Shown here one piece after another: positions 1 through 7,941 of a stretch of DNA of 64,000 nucleotides. The DNA lies in NCBI GenBank assembly GCA_945787015.1, contig CALZGM010000012.1, forward strand, positions 25,273-89,272, given 5' to 3'. This stretch comes from an uncultured Roseburia sp. GTDB lineage: Bacteria > Bacillota > Clostridia > Lachnospirales > Lachnospiraceae. Positions within the stretch are counted from its first letter, which is position 1. Every line of letters starts with the position of its first letter. Made by a program: the position numbers and the translations under genes. The notes beneath the pieces were generated by a model. The model had not been told where the DNA came from, ran no database searches, and saw nothing but the letters and a program-made list of their open reading frames with translations.

Positions 1-146
1 ATGATTATGAGTTTATGCTGAAAATGTTTAATAAGCGTGATAAAAGCGGTATTACTCCATTTCAAGAGAAAAAAATAAAAGCTATTCTTTTGAATTCTAT
101 AAAACCTTATTTACAGAGGAAATTAGAAAATAAAATTGTGCGGTAA
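1..146 (+). CDS. C-terminal fragment of an unknown protein, cut by the window edge
   Basis: An open frame enters from the left edge (in frame from base 3) and ends at TAA 144-146, giving 47 residues. The tail is rich in Lys, Ile and Leu and ends LENKIVR. No domain can be recognised in so short a piece. Base composition is very AT-rich, like the next 4 kb, which suggests that it belongs to the same accessory region. The start lies outside the window. Confidence 0.5.
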   Translation, partial: DYEFMLKMFNKRDKSGITPFQEKKIKAILLNSIKPYLQRKLENKIVR

Positions 147-250
147 AATAAGATTAAAATATAGAATTTGAATGGAAAACGGTGAAATAAGAAGAAAAGA
201 AATTTACTTACAAAAATTGAGGATGCATATATGGATTATTTAGAAATGAG

Positions 251-690
251 TTGAAAAGATATACGGTACCATCACGAACTTTGTTCGAAAAACATCGGAT
301 ATATGAAACAAGTGGGAAAGTGATGGATATGTTTGAGGCTGTAAAGGTCAAATATGTTTATAAGGATGAATATGTATATATCCAGCTTGAAAGAAAAAGG
401 AACAGTATGCTAAATATTGTGATTTTAAAATTCTTGATAGAAAAGATAAGTATAAACCTAATGAGGAATTTTATATTGGACTAGAATACAACGAAATTGG
501 AATAATTGATTTAGACAATGAGCCGTCTGTTTATATTAAGAAGTGTAAGGTACCTAAGAAAATGGTTTTGGAAGAGATGGAGGTAAAAAAATATTGGTTA
601 AAAAATGATTTCTTACTTAGAAGTAAGTTTATGATACGTTTTAGTGAGGTGCAATATGGAAGAGAAGTTAATGCAAGAGAGTTTTCATGA
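251..690 (+). pseudogene. frameshifted hypothetical gene
   Basis: A frame opening at TTG 251 reads well through KYVYKDEYVYIQLERK and then degrades into unlikely sequence and stops at 484. Shifting one frame near the A-rich run around 395-412 restores a plausible protein, including YCDFKILDRKDKYKPNEEFY and VKKYWLKNDFLLRSKF, running to TGA 688-690. The simplest reading is one gene of about 145 codons broken by a one-base indel in a homopolymer. Its end overlaps the start of the next gene by about 35 bases, as in an operon. The family is not recognised. A sequencing error is the alternative explanation. Confidence 0.6.
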
Positions 691-1276
691 TTTATATAAT
701 GTTTTTGCGAAAAGGGCAGAAGAAAAAAATAAGGAGATTAGAATAAAGTTTAAAGATAATCAGATAGGATTTGCTTCTAAAGAAATGATATCGTTTGTGG
801 TGTCGGAGTGTCTAATGGAAGATGTAGAGACTATTTATGAGTTGAAGAACAAGGGTGCTAGTGATAGATACACAGATTGTATTATTAGAAATATGTGTGA
901 GCAAGTAATTGAGTATATATACATAATGAATCATTCGGAATTAATTCCAGAATATTTTGGAGAAAATTTAAATGACGAGTGGAATGGAAAGAATTTATTT
1001 AAAGGTCTTAGACGTACTGGTGGAGCGAGGTTCAAAGAAAGAAAAAGTGTTAGTGAAATGTCGGTAGATATAGGGGAAAAAACATCTGATGATGAAAAGG
1101 TTTCGCTGTATGATATTTATAGTGTAAAAGCGGAATATGAACATCACTCCTACTTTCATCACATGTTGAATACAATATGCTACGTGAATGATGAAAATGA
1201 AAGTGCGGAAGAAATGGATTATATGTACCTAATCTATATTTTGACAGCTTTTATAAGGACGTATGATACAGTCTAA
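656..1276 (+). CDS. hypothetical protein, His-rich motif near the C-terminus
   Basis: This encodes about 206 residues. I chose ATG 656 because AGGTG lies about 5 bases upstream; an in-frame GTG at 644 overlaps that ribosome binding site. The protein is charged and soluble, with no signal peptide or membrane segment. A notable stretch near residues 160-172 reads AEYEHHSYFHHML, following FKGLRRTGGARFKERKS, and this could be a metal or nucleotide site. I do not recognise the family with confidence. It overlaps the decayed gene upstream and is followed by a strong hairpin, so it may close a small operon. AT-rich base use suggests acquired DNA. Confidence 0.65.
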   Translation: MEEKLMQESFHDLYNVFAKRAEEKNKEIRIKFKDNQIGFASKEMISFVVSECLMEDVETIYELKNKGASDRYTDCIIRNMCEQVIEYIYIMNHSELIPEYFGENLNDEWNGKNLFKGLRRTGGARFKERKSVSEMSVDIGEKTSDDEKVSLYDIYSVKAEYEHHSYFHHMLNTICYVNDENESAEEMDYMYLIYILTAFIRTYDTV

Positions 1277-1278
1277 AA

Positions 1279-1305
1279 GTAAGCGCCCAATTATTGGGCG
1301 CTTAC
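1279..1305 (+). terminator. perfect 13-bp hairpin directly after a stop codon
   Basis: The arms GTAAGCGCCCAAT and ATTGGGCGCTTAC are perfectly complementary around a single T, which gives 12 bp and a 3-base loop in practice. It starts 2 bases after the stop of the preceding gene. There is no T-tract on either side, so it may be a weak or factor-assisted terminator, an RNA-stabilising end, or a palindromic insertion target. Its high GC content stands out in the AT-rich surroundings. Confidence 0.5.
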
Positions 1306-1316
1306 AAAGGAAAATT

Positions 1317-1849
1317 ATGAAAGAAAGATTATTGGAGGAAATTGAAAATATTATTTAGATTCTAGTAGCTTTAATGGTCTGCCAATTTATGAGATAGATG
1401 ACTATAACCCAGCAGAAATGATAGAATTAATAAATGAAGGGATGGTAGAAGCAATATCTGAAAAAGATGTATTGAATCCTCATATTAAAGAATTTGATAT
1501 GAACTTACCTATAGAACATCAAATAGAAAGTGTCAAGAACTTGAAGTCGCATACATGTTTCTATCCAACAGCAAAAACTCTCCAGAGAGTAGATATGGAT
1601 TATAAAAGACCATATACGGCTCTTATGCAAAATGGAAAGGCGCAGTTTGACATTATATTTTTTGATGTGGAAATTTTAGAAAGGTATAATAATAATCCTA
1701 AGTTTTTAATACTAGATAATGGATATTGAGGAAGCATAGTCATAAAGGATGAATTTTATGATGAAACTGGAGAAAGTGAGTACATTAAAGACTATGGAAT
1801 GGCTTATATTGATGGAGATAAGTTGAATAGGCAATTGGTGTATTTGTAA
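1317..1849 (+). pseudogene. decayed hypothetical gene: one frameshift and one in-frame TGA
   Basis: Translation from ATG 1317 gives MKERLLEEIENI and then a stop. A one-base shift near 1345-1355 restores YYLDSSSFNGLPIYEIDDYN, which continues in frame through an intact 103-codon segment (1418-1726). A TGA at 1727-1729 interrupts it, after which the same frame continues for 39 codons to TAA 1847-1849. The whole would make a protein of about 177 residues. A weak ribosome binding site (AAGGAAAA) lies before 1317. The family is unknown. Two separate lesions argue for real decay rather than a single base-calling error. Confidence 0.65.
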
Positions 1850-1863
1850 TAGATTTAGCACGG

Positions 1864-2550
1864 ATGTCACCACGGATACAACTGCTGTGGAAAGGATTTG
1901 AATTAGAAAATCAGGAGAAGTGCATAATAAACTCTGGATTTGTGGAAAATTTAATAGAGGGACGTTGGGTAACAGAACATTGGATATTCCATACACCTTT
2001 AGAAGAAATGAAAGTTATTAATGCTCAGTGTAATGCGATGGAGCTGCCGAAGCTGTTTATTCGTACATATGGTATAAATTATGGTGAAAAACCAGAAGGT
2101 TATAGAAGTATTTTATTACCAACATTAAAGAATTACTATGACTTTGTACTGGTAATGGAAAAATTGGTAGTACATAATATTTCATTGAAAATCTTTCAAA
2201 AGGACTCACTATATATTGCCAAAATAGAACGTAAAGATGATAATGGTAAAGATAAAGGAAACATAGCCATGTTGCAAGAATGGCTAAAAAGCAACGTTGA
2301 AGCCGAGTTTGGTATAGATGAGGTCATTATTGAACCAATAAAATATATTAGAAAAATCAGACAAGTACCGGCACATGAACTAACAAATAATGAATACAAT
2401 TTGGAAGTTTTTGAAATGCAGAAAGAGTTGATGATAAACACATATTCTGCGATAAGGGCAATAAGAATACTTTTTGCAGGACACCCATTAACAAAAGACG
2501 CTAAAATACCGAAGCACTTACTAGAAGGAAAAAATATAGTTTTCTATTAA
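1864..2550 (+). CDS. hypothetical protein paired with a P-loop ATPase
   Basis: This is a 228-residue soluble protein without signal peptide or membrane segment and without a domain I can name. It has a central charged region (IERKDDNGKDKGN, about residues 120-132) and a helical C-terminal third ending in HLLEGKNIVFY. The ATG at 1864 is the only common start codon after an upstream stop at 1828-1830, but no convincing ribosome binding site precedes it; translation may be coupled to the decayed gene that ends 15 bases upstream. The ATPase gene starts 20 bases downstream, so the two probably form one unit. Function is unknown; an accessory role to the ATPase is inference. Confidence 0.6.
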   Translation: MSPRIQLLWKGFELENQEKCIINSGFVENLIEGRWVTEHWIFHTPLEEMKVINAQCNAMELPKLFIRTYGINYGEKPEGYRSILLPTLKNYYDFVLVMEKLVVHNISLKIFQKDSLYIAKIERKDDNGKDKGNIAMLQEWLKSNVEAEFGIDEVIIEPIKYIRKIRQVPAHELTNNEYNLEVFEMQKELMINTYSAIRAIRILFAGHPLTKDAKIPKHLLEGKNIVFY

Positions 2551-2569
2551 GTTATTACAAGGAGAAGAA

Positions 2570-4441
2570 GTGATTATGTCAAAACTATATCAAGCAAGGG
2601 AGAACACCTTAACAAAGCCATTAAATAAAGATGAACTAGGATACTTATATAATGGAAAATACATTTCATTAATTATGGATGATATTAAAAAAAGAAAATA
2701 TGGCTCTTATTTGGTAGGGGGTGTTGTTGGGACGGGAAAGAGTAGCCAGGTCGAGATTGCATCTAATCTTGCCATGGAAAATGCACTGATTATTCATATA
2801 AAGTTTGATAGTGAAGAAGAATGCCTTAATGGATTTGAAAGGAGATTGCTGATAGAATTATTGAAAACAATTGAAGAAAGAGAACTAGAGAAAGAGTTTA
2901 AATTACTTTCGAATATAGTAGGAATTTGTAATGAAAATTTAAATTATAAAATAGAGAACATAGATATAAATGAGGAAATAAGTGAAATAGAAGAGAAAAC
3001 GAGTGTCTCTGAAAAGGTTTCTATGCTTGCAAAAATAGGAGCGGCTATTAGTAATATAATTCAAAGTGAAATATATGCTTTGACTGAAGAAAAGGAAGAG
3101 AAAAGTCAAACCAAAGATAAAGCTGAGAAACATATGCAAACAGTTACGCGGACGAAAATTCAAAAAACTTTACTGGAATATATATATCAAATCCTTGATA
3201 TATTGTCAGATAAAAATATTATAGTTATATATGATGAATTGGATAAAATGGATGAGGATATCCTAAAAGTTTTATTTGCAAAATATAAAACTTTGTTTGT
3301 GGAAAAAGATATATTTAGTTTTTTTGTTGTAAACGATACTATTTATAGAAAGTATAGTGATTTGAATTTAATAATTAATCCTACATATTCTTATTTCATG
3401 GAGAGATATTATATTCCGTTACTTAGTTTTGAAGAAACTCTTCGCTATAGTAAAATGATGTTTGGCGAGGAGTTATATTTACGGGGGTTAGTGACCTATT
3501 ATTTGTGTTTAGGGAATTATAGAATGATTAACCAAAGATATCTATCTGCTTATAGTGATAAAGATATTGATGTAGTGAAAGCGTATGTTTTGAAAAAAGT
3601 TCTTGAAAAAACTTGTCTTCCATATTACGACGACTATATGAGAGATGTATTAGTAGGAAAAATAAAAGCTGCTATTGAAAGAATAATCATAGTACGAAAA
3701 TTTAAGGTGGTTGAACTGGCAACAGAAATGACCAAGGGAAGTAAAAGTGTAGAAACATGGCCGGATTATAATGTGATTATTGAGTATATAATAGAAGTGA
3801 TTGAGAGTATGTGCTCTAAAGCAATTGAGATGACAAATGAAATGACTGTTGTTAAGTGTGAAGAATTAAACGAAAATTATTATTCAATTGAAGAATTAAT
3901 CGAGAATGACAGAGACGTAGCATTGTCAGAAGAAGAGCAGAAAATGATTCATTTGAGTGATATGTATCGCAAGAATTATGAATATTACAGCCATAAGAAT
4001 AAAGAAGTCGGTTATTTACATGAAGATCTAAAATTATTAAAAGTTGCGGATAATGAGCATATGAGTTACAAGGAAGCTCTTATAAATATAATGTATACAA
4101 ATTTGATGGAAAAGGGCATTCAGGTTATTGCAATTAGAAGAGCACGTGGAGAAGAGTCATATTGTTCCAATGACTATGAATATACAGGAATGGTTATAGT
4201 TGACAGAGGAAATTATCAGATAGCATATTATGTTAATAAAGGAAGTTATGAAACGGATAAGAAAGAAGCTATTGATGGACTGATAAAAGAGGCAAAGAAA
4301 TTAAATATAAATGTTAAGAAGTTAGTAGCATTAAAACCTATAGATATTGAAAAGGATATAGAATGTGTTAGAGGAAGATATAATAATCCGTTTTCTGAAT
4401 GTTATGAGCATCGTAATGTTAAATATGAGAATTGGACATAA
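2570..4441 (+). CDS. large P-loop ATPase of possible defence type
   Basis: This encodes 623 residues. A Walker A motif, GVVGTGKS, lies at about residues 51-58, and a Walker B-like VIYDELDKMD at about 219-228, so the protein is an AAA/KAP-like P-loop NTPase. A Lys/Glu-rich, probably coiled segment (about 135-195) separates the motifs. The C-terminal 130 residues form a separate alpha/beta-looking domain (GIQVIAIRRARGEE, MVIVDRGNYQIAYYVNKG) that could be nuclease-like, but I see no clear catalytic E-x-K. The ribosome binding site AAGGAG serves either GTG 2570 (spacing 5) or ATG 2576 (spacing 11). It follows the 228-residue gene closely. The AT-rich composition and decayed neighbours fit a defence or mobile island. 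Confidence 0.7.
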   Translation: MIMSKLYQARENTLTKPLNKDELGYLYNGKYISLIMDDIKKRKYGSYLVGGVVGTGKSSQVEIASNLAMENALIIHIKFDSEEECLNGFERRLLIELLKTIEERELEKEFKLLSNIVGICNENLNYKIENIDINEEISEIEEKTSVSEKVSMLAKIGAAISNIIQSEIYALTEEKEEKSQTKDKAEKHMQTVTRTKIQKTLLEYIYQILDILSDKNIIVIYDELDKMDEDILKVLFAKYKTLFVEKDIFSFFVVNDTIYRKYSDLNLIINPTYSYFMERYYIPLLSFEETLRYSKMMFGEELYLRGLVTYYLCLGNYRMINQRYLSAYSDKDIDVVKAYVLKKVLEKTCLPYYDDYMRDVLVGKIKAAIERIIIVRKFKVVELATEMTKGSKSVETWPDYNVIIEYIIEVIESMCSKAIEMTNEMTVVKCEELNENYYSIEELIENDRDVALSEEEQKMIHLSDMYRKNYEYYSHKNKEVGYLHEDLKLLKVADNEHMSYKEALINIMYTNLMEKGIQVIAIRRARGEESYCSNDYEYTGMVIVDRGNYQIAYYVNKGSYETDKKEAIDGLIKEAKKLNINVKKLVALKPIDIEKDIECVRGRYNNPFSECYEHRNVKYENWT

Positions 4442-4467
4442 TTATTAAAGGAGGGTTATAAAAAAGT

Positions 4468-4554
4468 ATGAGAGGTATTGATGAAATGACAACAGACTGC
4501 ATCTTTTTCACAGTGTCGAGGCATGTGGAAAATGTTGTGGCATTAAGCAGGTAG
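4468..4554 (+). CDS. possible 28-residue small ORF before the hybrid kinase
   Basis: ATG 4468 is preceded by a strong ribosome binding site (AAAGGAGGG, 4447-4455), and the frame runs 28 codons to TAG 4552, ending VENVVALSR. It lies just upstream of the histidine kinase. It could be a leader peptide or the remnant of a larger gene; another frame in the same stretch reads VEACGKCCGIKQVAKAGKR, which hints at a decayed coding sequence. The evidence is limited to the ribosome binding site. Confidence 0.25.
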   Translation: MRGIDEMTTDCIFFTVSRHVENVVALSR

Positions 4555-4587
4555 CGAAAGCAGGAAAAAGAGTGAAATCCGGAGGTT

Positions 4588-7086
4588 ATGATAGTGGGAA
4601 CAACAGTTTTAGAGCAGCAGCTCGAAACCTATAAGAAAAAAATCCAAATTATGGAGCATGCACTTTCCGCCAGTGCAGGCGCTTATTACAACATTAATAT
4701 TACGCAAAATCTTGTTCCGGGAACGATGTACCAGGTAATTGATGATGTTGAATACAGCATCAATGAGGCAATTGGATTTCCGAATGATTGCAAATATTGG
4801 GATGTGATTGAGTATTGGGGAAAGCAGTTAACGCAAGAGCAACAGCCGGCGTATTTTGCGTTTTTTGCTATCGATCATTTGGTAGAATGCTTCGAAAAGG
4901 GAGAAGAACACATTTCCCATCGTTACTGGACAAAAGATTCTTTGGGAGAATCCATGTTAGCGGAGCAGCACATTGTGATGTATCGTGACTTAGTAAATCA
5001 GGACCTTTTGGCAATCACGTATATCCTTGATCATACAAAATTGGAAGAACTCCATGCCAGGGATGCTGAGCAGAGAAGACTTCTTGAAGAAGATATTGAA
5101 AAAATCGAAGGACTTGCCAGCCAGTATTCAAGCTTATATTTCATAAACTTTGATACCAAAGAGTATGCGAAATATGACATTGGCGAATCGGTACCAAAAG
5201 AACTTAAAGAGAATGATAATAAGAATTCAGATCACTATTTCAAAGTATTTAGAGAGTCAGTGCGAGCGTATACGCATCCGGACTATCGTGATGAATTGTT
5301 GAAGCTTGCGGATGAAGGATATTTAAAAGAATTGCTTCGCAACAAGAAAAGACATGCCTACAGATTCCTGCATACCGGAAAAAATGGGGAATATCAATGG
5401 CTGGAGCTTGTGCTGATAAAGTTTGCGAAAGTAAATGAAGAAGCATCAAAAATTGCATTCGCTTTTCTGAATGTCGACGAGGAAGAACGGGAAAAAGAGA
5501 CACAGAGAAAGATACTGGTTGATGCACTTGCGGCTGCCGAGCATGCCAATAGAGCAAAGACAGCTTTTTTAAATAATATGTCTCATGATATTCGTACTCC
5601 TATGAATGCTATTATAGGATTTACAGCTCTTGCAGCAGCTCATCTTGATAATGTAGAGACCACAAGGGACTACTTGAATAAAATTTCTACTTCAAGCAGT
5701 CATTTGCTCAGTCTTATCAACGATGTGCTGGATATGAGCCGTATTGAGAGCGGTCGAGTAAAAATTGAAGAAAAAGAGGTGCATCTTCCGGATGTGCTGC
5801 ATGATCTTAGAACAATTATTCAGTCAAACATTACTGCAAAGCAGCAGGATTTGTTTATTGATACACAGGATATCGTGAATGAAGATATCATAACAGATAA
5901 ACTTCGCCTGAATCAGGTGTTATTAAATATTGTTAGTAATGCCATTAAGTTTACACCGGTTGGTGGAACCATTAGTATTAGAATTTCTGAAAAACCATGT
6001 GCTCTTAGTGGATATACAACTTATGAGTTTCGCGTAAAGGATAACGGAATTGGTATGTCCGAGGAATTCCAAAAGCATATTTTTGAATCATTCTCAAGAG
6101 AACAGACTACAACCGTAAGCGGAATTCAGGGAACCGGACTTGGAATGGCGATTACGAAAAATATCGTTGATATGCTGGGTGGAACCATTAGCGTAAAGAG
6201 CGAAGAAGGAAAAGGTACCGAGTTTCTTGTAGTCTTTGACTGTAAGTTGTCAGATAATGTTGTGAAATACGAACCGGTACCGGAGTTGCAGGGGGCACGC
6301 GCATTGGTTGCCGATGACGATACAGATACCTGTATGAGCGTAAGTAAAATGCTGAAGCAGATTGGAATGAGGGCTGACTGGACGGTTTCCGGTAAGGAAG
6401 CGATCGTCAGAGCGAGAGAAGCCTATGATGAAGGTGATGCATTCAAGGCATATATTATCGACTGGCTCATGCCCGATATGAATGGGATTGAAACGGTTCG
6501 CCGAATTCGTAAAGTGATTGGAGAAAGCACGCCAATTATTATCCTGACGGCATATGACTGGTCCGATATAGAAATTGAGGCAAGAGAAGCCGGTGTAACA
6601 GCATTTGTATCGAAGCCTTTATTTATGTCAGAATTACGGGAAGTACTAACAAGACCCGTTCGTACCGAGAAAACAAGAGAAAAAGCAGCAGAGGAAGTTG
6701 ATTTTACAGGAAAGAAAATTCTTCTGGTAGAGGACAATGAACTCAATCAGGAGATTGCATCAGAAATTCTTCAAGGAGCCGGATTTGTAGTAGATGTCGC
6801 AGAAGATGGCATTGTTGCAGTTGACAAAATGGAAAAAGCAGCTTCTGACCGCTATGATTTGATTCTTATGGATATTCAGATGCCAAAGATGAATGGATTC
6901 ATGGCCACAAGAGAAATCAGAACATTAAGTGATAATAGAAAGGCTAATATTCCAATCATTGCAATGACAGCGAATGCATTTGAGGAAGATAAGAAGAGTG
7001 CATTTGAGTCTGGTATGAATGGTTTTATAGCAAAGCCAATTAACATCAAAGCGCTAATGGCCACTTTGGCTGAGATACTGCGGTAG
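4588..7086 (+). CDS. cytoplasmic hybrid histidine kinase, PAS-like input and two receivers
   Basis: This encodes 832 residues without membrane segments. The N-terminal 300 residues look like two PAS-type sensor modules. The HisKA H-box FLNNMSHDIRTPMNAI places the phospho-accepting His near residue 333. The HATPase domain follows, with NIVSNAIKFTP, DNGIGMS and GTGLGMAI. Two receiver domains end the protein: YIIDWLMPDMNG (Asp near 625) and LILMDIQMPKMNG (Asp near 762). GGAGG at 4581 is 2 bases from ATG 4588 but 8 bases from GTG 4594, so GTG 4594 may be the true start. No output domain is fused, so phosphotransfer to another protein or signalling through protein contacts is likely. Such hybrid kinases are common in Lachnospiraceae; the signal is unknown. 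Confidence 0.88.
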   Translation: MIVGTTVLEQQLETYKKKIQIMEHALSASAGAYYNINITQNLVPGTMYQVIDDVEYSINEAIGFPNDCKYWDVIEYWGKQLTQEQQPAYFAFFAIDHLVECFEKGEEHISHRYWTKDSLGESMLAEQHIVMYRDLVNQDLLAITYILDHTKLEELHARDAEQRRLLEEDIEKIEGLASQYSSLYFINFDTKEYAKYDIGESVPKELKENDNKNSDHYFKVFRESVRAYTHPDYRDELLKLADEGYLKELLRNKKRHAYRFLHTGKNGEYQWLELVLIKFAKVNEEASKIAFAFLNVDEEEREKETQRKILVDALAAAEHANRAKTAFLNNMSHDIRTPMNAIIGFTALAAAHLDNVETTRDYLNKISTSSSHLLSLINDVLDMSRIESGRVKIEEKEVHLPDVLHDLRTIIQSNITAKQQDLFIDTQDIVNEDIITDKLRLNQVLLNIVSNAIKFTPVGGTISIRISEKPCALSGYTTYEFRVKDNGIGMSEEFQKHIFESFSREQTTTVSGIQGTGLGMAITKNIVDMLGGTISVKSEEGKGTEFLVVFDCKLSDNVVKYEPVPELQGARALVADDDTDTCMSVSKMLKQIGMRADWTVSGKEAIVRAREAYDEGDAFKAYIIDWLMPDMNGIETVRRIRKVIGESTPIIILTAYDWSDIEIEAREAGVTAFVSKPLFMSELREVLTRPVRTEKTREKAAEEVDFTGKKILLVEDNELNQEIASEILQGAGFVVDVAEDGIVAVDKMEKAASDRYDLILMDIQMPKMNGFMATREIRTLSDNRKANIPIIAMTANAFEEDKKSAFESGMNGFIAKPINIKALMATLAEILR

Positions 7087-7105
7087 AAGGGATGTTTCTT
7101 TTGCC
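7087..7105 (+). repeat. half copy of the palindromic 3'-end repeat family
   Basis: Directly after the kinase stop codon, GGGATGTTTCTTTTGCC matches the outer arm (consensus GGGACATTTCTTTTG) of the three fuller repeats at 7763, 9616 and 12204. The opposite arm is only vaguely visible around 7136-7150 (ATGACAAAACAGAAC). It is probably a decayed copy. Confidence 0.4.
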
Positions 7106-7135
7106 TTGCACGGCTGTTATTTTCAAGATTTTTTG

Positions 7136-7164
7136 ATGACAAAACAGAACTTTTGTACTATAAT
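7136..7164 (+). promoter_or_regulatory. sigma-A promoter of the rubrerythrin gene
   Basis: ATGACA (7136-7141) and TATAAT (7159-7164) are separated by exactly 17 bases, a five-of-six -35 and a perfect -10. They lie 56 bases before the rubrerythrin start. No clear PerR box is visible, although the -10 area is very AT-rich. Confidence 0.6.
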
Positions 7165-7219
7165 AAGTCTATCTTTAGAGATAATATAATATCCAAGTAC
7201 AGGAAAAGGAGCCATAATC

Positions 7220-7762
7220 ATGGGTAATAACAAATACGCAGGAACACAGACAGAAAAAAACTTAGAGGCAGCTTTTGCCGGAGAGTCACAGGCCAGAAAC
7301 AAATATACATATTTTGCTTCCGTAGCCAAAAAGGAAGGCTATGAACAGATGTCAGCTCTTTTCTTAAAGACAGCAGACAATGAGAAAGAACATGCTAAGA
7401 TGTGGTTCAAGGAACTGAACGGAATCGGTAATACTGCTGCTAACCTTGCAGCTGCAGCTGAAGGCGAGAACTATGAATGGACAGATATGTATGAAGGCTT
7501 TGCTAAGACAGCAGAGGAAGAAGGATTTACCGAACTTGCAGCAAAGTTTAGAGCAGTAGCAGCGATTGAGAAACATCATGAAGAAAGATATCGTGCACTT
7601 CTTAAGAATATCGAGACCGCTCAGGTATTTGAGAAGAGTGAAGTGAAGGTATGGGAGTGCCGCAACTGTGGTCATATCGTAGTAGGAACCAAGGCTCCTG
7701 AGGTATGCCCGGTATGTAATCATCCACAGAGCTATTTTGAAGTACATGCAGAAAATTACTAG
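7220..7762 (+). CDS. rbr: rubrerythrin
   Basis: This 180-residue protein is the usual size for the family. The N-terminal four-helix bundle carries the diiron ligands in [14 protein letters not shown] and EKEHAKMW, and in the repeated half [10 protein letters not shown] and EKHHEERY. The C-terminal rubredoxin-like domain has CRNCGH and CPVC, which bind the Fe(SCys)4 centre. Rubrerythrin reduces hydrogen peroxide in the cytoplasm of anaerobes, using electrons from rubredoxin or NADH-linked reductases. AAAAGGAG lies 10 bases before ATG 7220. It is followed by a palindromic terminator-like repeat and by hcp, which together suggest an oxidative and nitrosative stress group. Confidence 0.97.
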   Translation: MGNNKYAGTQTEKNLEAAFAGESQARNKYTYFASVAKKEGYEQMSALFLKTADNEKEHAKMWFKELNGIGNTAANLAAAAEGENYEWTDMYEGFAKTAEEEGFTELAAKFRAVAAIEKHHEERYRALLKNIETAQVFEKSEVKVWECRNCGHIVVGTKAPEVCPVCNHPQSYFEVHAENY

Positions 7763-7875
7763 TGATGTTTCTTTTGACACACAGAGAGCCCTTTGCCACG
7801 GTTTATGTGGCAAGGGGCTCTTTTTATAAGCAGGGACATTTCTTTTTTCACGATTTTCACAAAAGAAATGTCCCC
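7763..7875 (+). repeat. palindromic 3'-end repeat, copy A (acts as terminator)
   Basis: The outer arms are GATGTTTCTTTTG (7764-7776) and AAAAGAAATGTCCC (7861-7874). Inside is the hairpin AGAGCCCTTTGCCAC / GTGGCAAGGGGCTCT (7785-7821) followed by TTTTT, which would end rbr transcription. A second GGGACATTTCTTTT (7833-7846) pairs with the right outer arm around a 14-base loop. The same inner core occurs at 9637 and 12228. Confidence 0.75.
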
Positions 7876-7941
7876 AAGAAAATGCATACATAAGACCCGG
7901 CTGACACATAATAAGTGAAAAATGAAAGTGGAGGTTTTGAT

